Origin: Pyrrhosoma nymphula
Lineage: Eukaryota > Arthropoda > Insecta > Odonata > Coenagrionidae
Direction: 5' to 3'
Assembly: GCA_963573305.1 (NCBI GenBank)
Contig: OY754332.1
Coordinates: forward strand, 48,769,559-48,833,558
Length of the DNA stretch: 64,000 nucleotides
Shown piece by piece: positions 54,454-64,000 of the stretch (within the stretch, counting starts at the first letter, position 1; each line of letters begins with the position of its first letter). A program made the position numbers and the translations under genes. The notes under the pieces are model-generated. The model worked only from the letters and a program-made list of their open reading frames with translations. It was not told where the DNA came from and ran no database searches.

Positions 54454-55330
54454 TTATAGTATTCCAGGGTATAAATACCAATCAGGCAGTCTTAATAAAA
54501 CAAATTGCCCAATGTTGGGGATATTCAAAGCAAGAAGTTTTGCACAAATTTCGGAAAGGACATCTGCAGAATCATGAAGGGATTTCAATGAATCCAAATA
54601 CGAGGAGTTGAACTGCAACAATTTATCCAAATAATCAAATCCCAACATTCAAGGATTATCAAAAAAATCGCACAGCTCCTTCCACGCAGAATAATAATGA
54701 GTGCCCCCTAAGGGAACGGAAGAAATTATCGCTAAAAAATCTCCCGAAACAGCAAACTTCAAAAAGTAGAAGTTTTTAGTAGGCGCTAAATCTGTTCTAC
54801 CATTAACTACTGATCGGAAGATATCGGGAAATGATTCTCACTCACAAAAGACACCCAAGAAACCCGGAAAGTAAACAGTGGGTAGACGACACTTCGAAAT
54901 TGCTGTCACCTCATGCATTCCGGACCCGATGGATTTTGAGCAGCCGAAAGCGTTGAACGTTCAAAGACGGATTAAGTATAATAATACATTTCGTCGAGAG
55001 TACTGCTGAGTAGACGATCAGGTTCATAAGGGTTCGTTAAATTAGAACGAAGGCAATGTTCATAAATCTTCCTCCGAGCTTTGAGATAATTTTCGTACGT
55101 CACTTTAACGTGGGATCAGCAAGTATAAAATATAGAAAACTTAGGACGGGTTGACAACGGATCAGAGCTATGAATCATTTCCTGTTGCGTAAGCAACAGA
55201 AATTGTTTCTTCGAGTTGATCCCTTTGGAGTCACATCAACTTAGGGCAAGAGTCGACCTGCTTCCGAGCAGCAACTCCTCTCCGAAACACCTCATCACCT
55301 TCAGGCATGTTCAGACTTAAAGATTAAATA
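54454..55330 (-). pseudogene. BEL/Pao gag region, decayed
   Basis: The clearest part (54454-54648) reads LLQFNSSYLDSLKSLHDSAD, then CAKLLALNIPNIGQFVLLRL, resembling the gag (DUF1759-type) segment LRxFYDxVxxHxRxLxALG...LLxxLP. Upstream frames to about 55330 are shifted and only patchily readable. This product would form the virus-like particle core. Position and order support the call more than sequence does. Confidence 0.6.
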
Positions 55331-55603
55331 AAAGAACCCGAAACAATGCTCTGAGAGGAAAAGGGAATAAAAAAATGAAATCCCAAATCACGTCGGGGCC
55401 ACAAAAATGTTCGCTCACCGGACTTACTGCATCCAAGGAAAACAAAAGGGAATGAGTCTGAAGTGAAACGAAGAGAAGAAAATGACTTAAAATGGGACGT
55501 AGGATGAGGTTGAGGGAAGGAAGATACATGGAGGAAGAGCGCTTACTCACCGACATCGAAGTCTTCTTGGCTTCTCCCTCAGGCCCGAGGAGCTAGCTCG
55601 TTG

Positions 55604-55747
55604 ACGTGCTCTGCTACCTAGTCCCGATGCGAGGGTGTGTGTTACCAGGGTTCAGTGTATATAGTAGAATAGTCAAATATAGGGTATATATATATAGTAG
55701 TATAGTATAGAGCAGAATAGTCAAATATGGGGCTAAACCTGTTAACA
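55604..55747 (-). repeat. BEL/Pao 5' LTR-like segment and primer-binding-type site
   Basis: The minus strand starts TGTTAACAGGTTTAGCCCC at 55747, as LTRs start with TG. It contains TATATATATA and a duplicated word AGAATAGTCAAATAT (near 55663 and 55711 on the plus strand). GGTAGCAGAGCACG at 55617-55604 resembles the primer-binding motif that follows BEL/Pao LTRs. No second LTR remains to confirm the ends. Confidence 0.5.
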
Positions 55748-56580
55748 CTAATCAAAACTAACACTCAACTTCTCGTGAGCGCCGATGAAAAAGGTAAGTA
55801 AAAGCAAGGGACATTCTAAATGAAAGTAAATACAAACCTTCGAATGACCTCAACCCGGCTTGAACACTGACAAATACAAAAGTACTTAAGTACAAAAGGA
55901 TTATTTCATCAATGACAAGCATGAGTTATTATTTTAAAAATTTAGTATTGGAAGCACATATATCTAGGACATGAATGTTATCGGAATAAAATATTTAGTT
56001 ATTGAAACTCTCCTTCTTAAATATTACACGCGCTTGTCGGCGTGGAAACACTGCGTCAAAGGGACCCCGGTAAAGATGCTACGGAATGATATGGCTGTCA
56101 GCAAAATCGATATACTTCCTCGAGAAGTTCGGCTTGTTTTTTCGCAATTTGACGAAACAATTGCTTAAATATCCTTAACAGAAGACAATGAACGAGTATG
56201 ATTTAATCTTTTACATTTAAATTCATGTAGATTAGAGAAGCGATCCCGTGTGATAACGTCAAGCCACTGAGATGCTATTTTAGATAACGAGACTTTTTCA
56301 AAACTGGCATTGTAGTGATTTTGAAGGAAATCTCTCTTGTGAGTTACGCAGCATTTTTTTGGAGCAAGGTTTTCCAGGTTCCGCTTCGTGGGGTCTTCAT
56401 TGTAATGATGACATTTTGGAGGAATTGCCATCGTTCTTCTTTAGGCCAGAAGTGTGGAGGATCCGCAAACTGCTCTCCTTATTAGCAGGTTTCCCCAATG
56501 GTGGAGCTCTGACCCGGCAAGTCGATGATACACAGTGCTGTGCTGTAAGTAGCTTCAGATGAATAAATGGTTCAAGGCAC
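55748..56580. other. No gene recognised
   Basis: Frames of 65-88 codons on both strands have no domain. Nothing to annotate. Confidence 0.4.
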
Positions 56581-57600
56581 TTAAGAGTTGATGGAAGGTT
56601 TAACTAAGTCATATTTAGGTTTAGGGAGGATGAGGTATATATCGTAGTCATAAGACCATAGGTTGGTTAGGAGAGGGTTATCAACTTGAAATGAGAAATT
56701 AAAGTATTCAGATGAGGTGACTAGGGCATCGGTTGTTGGAGGTATTTTAAGATCATGGTGACGGTTGTTGTTGCGGAGGAACCATGGGGAGCTGTTCGAA
56801 TTTATGTATTTCTGTAAACGGAGATATGGGGTTTGGAAGCATGCACCCAAGCTTGTGCTGTACATGTCATTATGGGAGTGGAGCATGGAGAGGGACAGGC
56901 TACGTTTAGAGAAAAAGGAGAGGGATGCATAGTAGGTACCTCAGGCCTTTTCTTGTACACGATCCAGATGTATTTGAAGGCCAAAAATTTGGTCAGCATG
57001 GCACCCGGGGAACAGTAGCTCTGAGAGGCAGACTCTGGCGTTCAATAATAATGAGTGTTTCCGTATCATTTTCTCTTGATTTGAGAATGATTGACGGCGC
57101 TGTATTTGGACGTGTTAACGCGTTGTTTCTACGAAGAAAACCAGTTGCACAAGTAGTTGACATGGGCTTGAAGATAGCTGAAAGCTGAAATTAATGACGC
57201 TAGTGACGAAAGAAGACGAAAATGACGCCAGAGAATGGTGCGCTCGAAGAATTTTAGGAGGGAAGGTAGAAGGCTAATGGGACAGTAGGATGGAGGATTA
57301 GTAAGATCCTTGAGCAGCTTAGGCAGAAGGATAATTTTGGCAGTAAGGCAATCGGCAGAGAAGTAGGGTAGGTGGAGACAGGCGGTAAACAGGTTTGCGA
57401 GGAGAGGCTGCTCACCAAATCATGGAGACAGCGATTGCGTATTTGGTCAGGGTCGGGAGACTTGCGGGATTTCAGACGCTTAATGAATGCTGAACACTCA
57501 CAAGGAGTAACTGGGTAAGGTTTTAAGGTAGGGTACTGGAGTAATTGGCATAGGTGCGCACTAATTTAGGGAGCTCAGAGCTTTTGGCCAATCAGAGCCG
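56581..57600 (-). pseudogene. LINE (jockey/CR1-type) RT and C-terminal fragments
   Basis: Downward from about 57520: CSAFIKRLKSRKSPDPDQIR (relatives KSxKSPGPDxI), NLFTACLHLPYFSADCLTAK, then IILLPKLLKDLTNPPSYCPI and SLLPSLLKFFERTIL. The last two are RT motif 1 (relatives IxPIPKxGKDPTxPSSYRPISLLP). The sequence then jumps to a C-terminal region with YLRLQKYINSNSSPWFLRNN and LKIPPTTDALVTSSEYFNFS at 56581-56886. The palm motifs between are missing, so a large internal deletion has occurred. Frames are broken. It belongs with the fragments at 4965-5830 and 12905-14761. Confidence 0.8.
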
Positions 57601-59820
57601 TTGCTGCGTTTTATCTCATCAGAGTAGTTTCTTCTCTGCGTGTCTCAGGGAAGAGTTTTCTCAAACTGTGGGCCAATGTGTAGCCGTATTTTTGGTTCAT
57701 GTTATTAGTTTCATTAGCTAGTTATATGGCCTCATGAATAAAAGTAAGGAATAAAGCTGTTTTCTTTGGCTGAAATTTTAAAATCGTCAATCTCTATTAT
57801 ATAATCCACTCCTGAGAAGTCATGATACACGACATTCAACTGGGTGCAGTCATTATATTCATAGAACTAAAAATATACGAAAGCTTTGAATAGACAACGA
57901 ATTTCACGAAACTGGAAGTAGTTCTGTTTTCCATGTTGCTTTTTTTTCTCCATCTGTGATTTATATATAAATGAAGTACATGAGTTTCCATTTCCAAGTT
58001 CATTTAAACCAATCAGTTGATCCTGCAAAAGAAACATCCTCAATTTTATTCTTGGATCGTCATTATCACTTCGTTGTTCTCTTTCTTGATTAATCCTGAG
58101 AAATGAAAGAGGAGCACTTCGCACCATCCACTACTTATAATACGACACAAGCTACAGCCAAGACGATCCGTTATCTTCCGCATTATTTACACCATCTTAA
58201 GAAAGGAAGCAACGAAAGAATTGGAAAATCAAGGGTAGAAAATGATTTCTATATCTTGAAAGATAGAAAATCAAAATAAGATTTATATTCCAAAGAGCTG
58301 GATACCAATCCACCTCTTCTCTTCAATTAATGAACTAGGTTTAGCAATTTCTACGGTGTTTTGTGTGTCCCAGCGGTGTGAGAATGCCGTGCATCAATTC
58401 ACCTCGTGTATGCAGCCTGACGGTGTATAAATTCCTGCATACCTATATACCAAATCACTCAGCGCATCTCAAAATTTTGCAATACAGTGCACACATATTT
58501 TCAAAAGCATGCAACTCCAGCATTCTTCGGATATCTGTGGTGAATAAATGGCATCCAATAGCGACCAGACTTTTGTATGATTGAGGAAATTGGATCTGAA
58601 TTAATGCTGAGCGCTACTAGGTGGGCGTTAGGAATAATTTCATTTTAGCGATGGCGTTCGAATCAAACTTATTGTATGGCTAGAAAAACTCAATAAAAGG
58701 CGTGCCGAATCTCCTATGCAGAGATAAAACAATGGGTACAGACCGATGAGTTATCTTTTTATTAGAGTCGATATTTCGGAAATAATAGGAGAAATGGCCA
58801 TTGAGAAGAATTCGAAAAATTGAATCACTATCCCTCTTTTGGCGAAGCAAGACACGGGTATGGAAACTTTATTAATGTTACCCGCGTTTGGTGAAGTTTT
58901 ACCGTAATCAAATTTATTCCGCATAAATCTACAATATTGCATTTTTCCACGTTTTCTCGTAAATGCGGAAAATCGCCAACTCCAGTGATTATTAATGAAA
59001 TACTCTTTCAATCCATATTTATTATTTCGGATGAAAGGACTTAAGAGCTCTGTGATTTTTAGGAAATATTATGTTGTAATATGTTTCACAATTATATAAA
59101 GATGTCCATGGCATTTTTCAATGTGCATTAATAAATATGAAATTAAACGAAGTTGATTTGAAATAGTGGCTAGATGAGTCTAGCTACAAAATGGAAATCA
59201 ATGCATGAATTTCAATTGAAAATTCTGATCCTGAAGATCAAACAGTCCACATTTGAAGGACTTATAAGCTATTCCTCATTTTGATTGCCCACGTCTCTTC
59301 TCAATACAAAGCTGCACATCATACTCCCCTATTGTGTTTATAAATCCTTATTTCAATGGTTCACAAAGTTATTTTCATCTTCTTTGGCATCCTTATTTTG
59401 CCATTGATATCCATATTCTTATCTTCTCAGAACAAGTCATATCTTTAGCATGCTACATAATAGTTGAACCTTTATACATGGAACAGAATAAACTTCATTC
59501 CAACCCATTTTCTCGTCATTACGAACACACATTTGTTTTCATTATCATACCATATTTTCAGACTCCAGAGTACAAGATATTTTAATATTCGAGTCAAATA
59601 CTACTATATTTTTTCTACTAACTACTATATCATCCGCATACCGATACGCACTACGCGTTTACCGTGCTAACATAAACATTTCCTGCAGTCAAAGTGTTGT
59701 AGATTTGCTACACAAAGAGGTTAGATAATATTGGAAAGATACAGAACCCCTGTATTGCACCTCTTTACATGAAAATATCCTCTTTTATTATTCCAGCCCT
59801 TTCCATTTATTTATTGACTA
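57601..59820. other. No gene recognised
   Basis: AT-rich. Unrecognised frames of 73-86 codons (57867-58127 minus, 58363-58584 plus, 58751-59011 minus, 59334-59585 plus) have no domain, repeat or splice context. Confidence 0.4.
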
Positions 59821-59821
59821 C

Positions 59822-60263
59822 TAGCTGCGACCGGCATGCGTTGCAATGCCACTTTTTCTTTCTAACGTAAGTAGGCATTTATATACAAAGTAGACATGTA
59901 CAAAATAAATTATGGACAATGCTTTTTTTGTCTATTCGCAAAATTAAATGCTCTATCTTGAGGTCCCCATTCATTTCCATACTTTTCATGGCTAAGCCCA
60001 CAAATCTTTTCAGGGTTCCAAATCGGTCCCTAAACAAATTTAAAACAAAATTCAATAAATTCCTCGTACCTACACAGGAATTCATAACGCACATATTCGC
60101 AAACGCAGGAATTCACAACGCACATAACATAACGATGGCATGAGTTTCTATTCCATGCCTATGCTGCGTTTTATAAGTAAATTCAATATTCTAATGTTGA
60201 AGTAGTGCAAAACAATTAGATTTTTGACCTTAAAAAGCCAATTTTAGGAAAAAGCGAAGCATA
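59822..60263 (-). mobile_element. Helitron 3' end, non-autonomous copy
   Basis: The minus strand ends GCATGCCGGTCGCAGCTAGT near 59822. CTAG before a T is a Helitron-type 3' terminus, with a GC-rich stem just before it. About 90 bases upstream match the sequence downstream of the Helitron helicase remnant at 61890-62240 (TTTGTACATG, AGAAAGAAAAAG). A 25-base word (AGGAATTCATAACGCACAT) is duplicated at 60074 and 60105. The mariner at 60264 interrupts this copy, whose other side continues after 61544. Confidence 0.65.
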
Positions 60264-61542
60264 CGAGGGGGTACCCAAAAGAAACCGAACATTTTTTTTA
60301 ACTTTTTTAATTTAATTTTTTAAACAAAATACTTTCAATCCCCTTCAAAGTACTCTCCACTGGCACTAATACATTTGTCCAATTTTTATTCCATTGTTCA
60401 AAACCATTTTTAAAATTTATTTTCTTGGATGCCCGACAGCGCCTCCGTCGTTTTTTTCTTCACCTCAGCAACGTCGGTAAAACGCTTTCCTTTCATGTCT
60501 CTTTTCATTCGGGGAAATAAAAAAAGTCACAGGGGACAAGATCGGGTGAATAGGGGGGGTGGGGCACAGGGGTCATGCCATTTTTACTCAAAATTGGCGC
60601 ACAGACAGGGCTGTGTGAGCAGGGGCGTCATCGTGGTGGAAAAACCAGTCGCCCGACCGCCACAAATCAGGCCTCTTCCGCCGCAAACTGTTTCGTAATC
60701 TTTTCAAAACTTCCAGGTAGAAAGCCTGGTTAACTGTCTGGCCCTGCGGAACAAACTCTGAATGGAAGACTCCTCTCACATCGAAAAAAAATCAGCATTG
60801 TTTTGACATTTGATTTCACTTGACGAACTTTTTTGGGGCGAGGTGAGCTTGAAGTTTCGTTTCAGGATCGTAGCCACAGCACAATGATTCACCACCTGTG
60901 ATAACCTTGAAAAAAGTGTGGGTCATTTCGAAACTCTTCTTTCAAAGCACAGCATGCTTCCACACGATCTTGTTTTTGTTCAGCAGTCAGCAGTCGAGAC
61001 GAATTTGGCAGCCACCCTTTTCATCTTCAAATCTTCCGTTAAAATTCGCTGTACTGAACTCCAAGTCACTCCAGACAGCGCCACAATTTCTTCAATTGTC
61101 CTTCAAGGATATTCCAGGACGATTTCGCGAATTTTTTCCAAATTTTCATCATTTCGGACGACCCGAGAGATGCTTGTCATCAATTGATATTTCACGTCTT
61201 TTGAAACGGGAAAACCACTCAAACACTTGAGTTTTTCCAATTGCATCATCTTTGTAGGCCGTGTTTAACATTTCAAGTGTTTCTGTGCCAGTTTTTCCGA
61301 GCAAGAAGCAAAACTTTACGGCCACCCGCTGTTCATGATAATCAGGCATTGTAAAAACGACGAGCACACAAAACAATTGTTGCTAACAAATGCTTATAAA
61401 CAAAACAGAACGTTCCTTAGCAACGACGTTTGCCTTGCTGACTCATAAATGGTAGCTTTATATGCCCCTAGCGGCAGAACAGGGTACTTCAAAAACTCCG
61501 CCCACCACAACATCAGTTCGGTTTCTTTTGGGTACCCCCTCG
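60264..61542 (-). mobile_element. mariner DNA transposon, full length but dead
   Basis: 27-bp perfect inverted repeats (60264-60290 and 61516-61542, starting CGAGGGGGTACCCAAAAG) are flanked by TA at 60262-60263 and 61543-61544, the mariner target duplication. The 1279-bp length is typical of a complete mariner. Rejoining the flanks gives GCATACGAAAAATCGAATG, which resembles the related Helitron copy near 62385-62405, so the insertion went into a Helitron. Confidence 0.95.
60312..61376 (-). pseudogene. mariner transposase, inactive
   Basis: About 350 residues' worth of sequence in broken frames. The N-terminal helix-turn-helix region (MPDYHEQRVAVKFCFLLGKT, KTQVFEWFSRFK) is in one frame. The first catalytic block reads ITGGESLCCGYDPETK, where relatives have ITGDESW, so the first catalytic Asp is Gly (60891-60893). 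FHHDDAPAHTA (second Asp) and YSPDLVPCDFFLFPRMK (third Asp) are intact. Several stops and frameshifts interrupt it. The enzyme would cut the inverted repeats and insert at TA. It ends near 60312. Confidence 0.93.
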
Positions 61543-61889
61543 TATACGAAAAATCGAATGCAAGAATTCAAAACCTTGTTCTTTAAGTGATCTTATGATA
61601 AGCATATAAAATTCAAAGGCAAACAAAGAGACCACTGCACCAAATCTTATTCTACGTACAAATAAATTACGTTACTTTTAACACAAATTATGTCTCACTG
61701 ATAAGATTCTGATGCACGGGATTGAGAAACTCGTAAACTATCTGCTTCGTGGCTTGCTTGTTGTTCCTCGCTTGTTTGAGAAGCTCGTATGCCAACACTC
61801 ATTTTTTAAAACTATTCGCACTCCACCTATTGTACAATTGATTTAATGATTCAGAAACCTTCGAAGGCGCGCGCACAACGACTCAACTA

Positions 61890-62240
61890 AGTTTCCCCAG
61901 CATGCATTCCAATGCCTCTTTTTCTTTCTAAGCAGTTACACATATGCAAAGCAGACACATTTACATGTACAAAATATGTGAAAAACAGTGATTTTTTGTG
62001 TATTAAATTAAAGTTGAAAAATTTATTGAAGTGCTTTAGGATATACATTATATTTGGTCATATCTCCCTCTGCAAAAACAAATACATTTTTCGGTTGTCC
62101 CATCCGAGAGCATATTGTGAAAAGTATGGATTTTCCAGATTTAATCCTCACACTTGAAGCGATTGGCCTATTACCTTGTTGATGGTCATTGAGAAGGCAA
62201 TGTGATCGAGGAACTGTAGTTATTTGGCTACAACCATCAA
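61890..62240 (-). pseudogene. Helitron helicase C-terminus and 3' region
   Basis: On the minus strand LQFLDHIAFSMTINKVIGQS and LQV-stop-GLNLENPYFS match the end of the Pif1-type helicase of Helitrons (AFAMTINKAQGQSLxxVGLNLExPCFSHGQLYVA). In the next frame FAEGDMTKYNVYPKALQ with a stop at 62025-62023 matches the usual ending (FAPxGxTKNVVYxxAL). One stop and at least one frameshift are present. The following 3' region is shared with the copy ending at 59822. Helitron helicase unwinds DNA during rolling-circle transposition. The Rep nuclease part is absent. Confidence 0.78.
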
Positions 62241-64000
62241 ATTAGTATCAGAACCTGGGCTTTAAATACGCCAGGCGTGAATAACCATTCATTTAATCGT
62301 ATTTAAATGGATAATCATGCCTGGTTGCCAAGGAAATTGTGTATTGTTGAAAAGGCAGAAAATTGATGAATTTCGAAATAAAAACGCAATTCTTTGACAA
62401 AAACGAAGCGTACAAGAAAATTGAATGAAATAATTAAATACTGCATTATTTTATGCGTTCTATGATACAAATTTCCATCCCATATCTTGATTGCAAGTAA
62501 TTTAAAAAAGCAATTAAAGAAAAACCTGCACCGACTTCAATGCTTTTCTTATGGGAGTAAATGTTAACAATATTGGGGTTTAAAAACCCCAAAAATTGCC
62601 ATTTTTATAATTTAGAAGTCTTTATGGGCATGCGCGCAACAACTCACCTAAGTTTCATTGCAATCGGATGTATGGTATTGGCGTGCATAAAACACGAACA
62701 AAACAAACATTCTTTTTTATGTATAAGACTCTCAAAGATTTCAGACCCTAGCACGTGTCCATATGCCTTCCATGTCCATACGGTCCTTCTCTGTCTCATA
62801 TTAACTCCATTACCGGAAAGTCTAGTATGGGAAGATTAACTCCTAAGCAGATGGCTCATTCCAGTCCATGAGCACATTGGGATAGAGATAGTGACAAGCA
62901 CCAGTTACTCTCCACGCGGACATCATGGAACCCAATATAATTCACTCGCCCATCAAAGGTCTGGCGTTTTCTGCAGCCACCCAATCTGGATCAGATACTG
63001 CATCCTGCGCTACCCTCAGTTTAGCTCCTCATCTTTGACCTCACCGGAAAAAGGGCAGCCCTGCTAGAACTTTCGGCCGATACCTGCCTCGAATTCAAAA
63101 TTTTAGATAAAATATTTGGGCAAACGGGTGTGTAAATCGAGTGAGAGGAGAAATTCGAAGAAAATGCAATTTTAAAAAGTCGTTAAATTACAAATCACTC
63201 ACATTCTTTGAAAAAATTATTTTTCCTTCGAATTTTTCCTTAATTCTCAAACCCATTCGCTCAAATGTCTTGTAAAAAAATGTGACCGCGGAATATTGAT
63301 GTCACGCTCTCACTTGTATCGCTCACCCAATGACTTAAGTTACTGACCCTTCCCCCACCTCGACTGGGAGGTAACCATTTGGGTGAGGATGTCACTGAAT
63401 GAAGGGTAAAAGCAGTGTCAGAGGCACCAGTGTTCACCCTAATTTATACCATGCTATGGTTAGTTTTGTAATAGTGCACCCTTTGCCTTCGTAGCTGAGC
63501 TCATGGCAAAAAAGCAGGTAGAGGCCAACTTATATCCTGCGTAAGGTGGTTTTTCGCGTAAAATCACTTCACTTAGAATTTGATGAATATGGCCTAACTT
63601 AAAATAAAATCTCTCATCTTACCAATACTATCAAAATACTAACCCCTTGCCGAACTACTTTTCGAGCAATTTGCCTAAAAAGTGCAAGCTGTTCTGCCTG
63701 GGATAGATTACGGATGTGCGCTCCAGGGGGAGAATATTGGAAAAGAAATAGGAATTTACAACACCTAGATTTCGTCAAAAAACTAACGGTGTTTAGTTTG
63801 TATGTTTTCTCAACTGTTTACAAAAATAATCTATTGCTCACCACGGTAATGTTTACGTAATCGCAAAAAATTGCTGCTTTCAAGACTTTTTAGCCGTGCG
63901 GTGGAAAAAAATGAGTCAAGTTAGAGACTTATGTAGCTTTACTTATTTAATTACTGAGAATTTTGGTCATATATAACTATATTTTTGCATTGTTAATATT
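62241..64000. other. No gene recognised; possible further Helitron-related sequence
   Basis: 62380-62410 has AAAACGAAGCGTACAAGAAA, similar to the sequence around the mariner insertion site. 62640-62690 has AAGTTTCATTGCAATCGG, a word typical of decayed elements. A 92-codon plus-strand frame at 62561-62839 is unrecognised. From 62850 on I see nothing. Confidence 0.35.

Larger units (their letters stand above)
49316..55747 (-). mobile_element. BEL/Pao LTR retrotransposon, decayed and interrupted
   Basis: From 55747 downward the minus strand shows an LTR-like start, a primer-binding-type site, gag, protease, reverse transcriptase and RNase H in the order known for BEL/Pao elements. Frameshifts and stops occur in every part. 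A LINE on the opposite strand (51110-53790) sits between protease and RT. Integrase and the 3' LTR are not found, so the element is 3'-truncated near 49300, about 450 bp from the foldback. Confidence 0.88.

Noticed and set aside
53722..54611. Plus-strand frames of 69-120 codons
   Set aside because: Opposite the BEL gag/protease blocks. No motif of their own.
60588..61230. Plus-strand frames across the mariner (up to 110 codons)
   Set aside because: Shadows of the minus-strand transposase.

Overview
This looks like AT-rich, intron-and-repeat-type nuclear DNA from an animal, most likely an arthropod and probably an insect. The evidence is the mixture of decayed mobile elements: BEL/Pao, CR1/jockey-like and RTE-like LINEs, Penelope-like elements with GIY-YIG endonuclease, mariner, pogo/Tigger, hAT, Helitron, a Transib-like foldback and tRNA-derived SINEs. 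I see no bacterial gene organisation, rRNA, functional tRNA or CRISPR array. No complete host gene is visible. The best host-type candidates are a THAP-domain first exon at 2972-3154 (-), a possible terminal exon at 29972-30114 (-) and a weak exon candidate near 44.6-44.8 kb (-).

Layout. 0-5 kb: an AAGCTTGC minisatellite, tRNA-like repeats and the THAP exon between 17-bp inverted repeats. 5-15 kb: two LINE carcasses (minus strand), a SINE, an unclassified RT-RNase H ORF at 8834-9670 (+) with a Penelope-like endonuclease remnant behind it on the other strand, and three DNA hairpins at 11.1-12.7 kb. 15-17.5 kb: a solo-LTR candidate, then a hAT element with terminal repeats, a near-perfect 8-bp target duplication and a second small element nested inside it. 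17.5-31 kb: mostly empty, with a small pogo-type element, C-rich/G4 low-complexity blocks, SINE and LINE tails. 31-33.1 kb: a decayed pogo/Tigger element. 33-41 kb: LINE reverse-transcriptase fragments, a GC-rich block and a Penelope-like element with both RT and endonuclease. 46-48.9 kb: a 2.75-kb foldback with two 848-bp arms. 49-55.8 kb: a BEL/Pao retrotransposon (minus) split by a CR1-like LINE (plus). 56.5-57.6 kb: another LINE carcass. 59.8-62.2 kb: Helitron remnants, one holding a full-length but dead mariner.

The most interesting structure is the foldback at 46098-48847. Its ends begin with CACAGTG, the same seven bases as the heptamer of V(D)J recombination signals. A nonamer-like block follows after 22 bases, and the element is flanked by a 5-bp CGGCG duplication. 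These are the known hallmarks of Transib elements, the relatives of RAG1, but here they bound giant 848-bp arms that are more alike inside than at their tips. No Transib transposase could be recognised between the arms.

The genes do not form pathways. The window is best read as layered insertions, and nesting gives relative ages: BEL before the LINE inside it, hAT before its inner MITE, and Helitron before mariner. All identifications are by eye from motifs. No database search was run.
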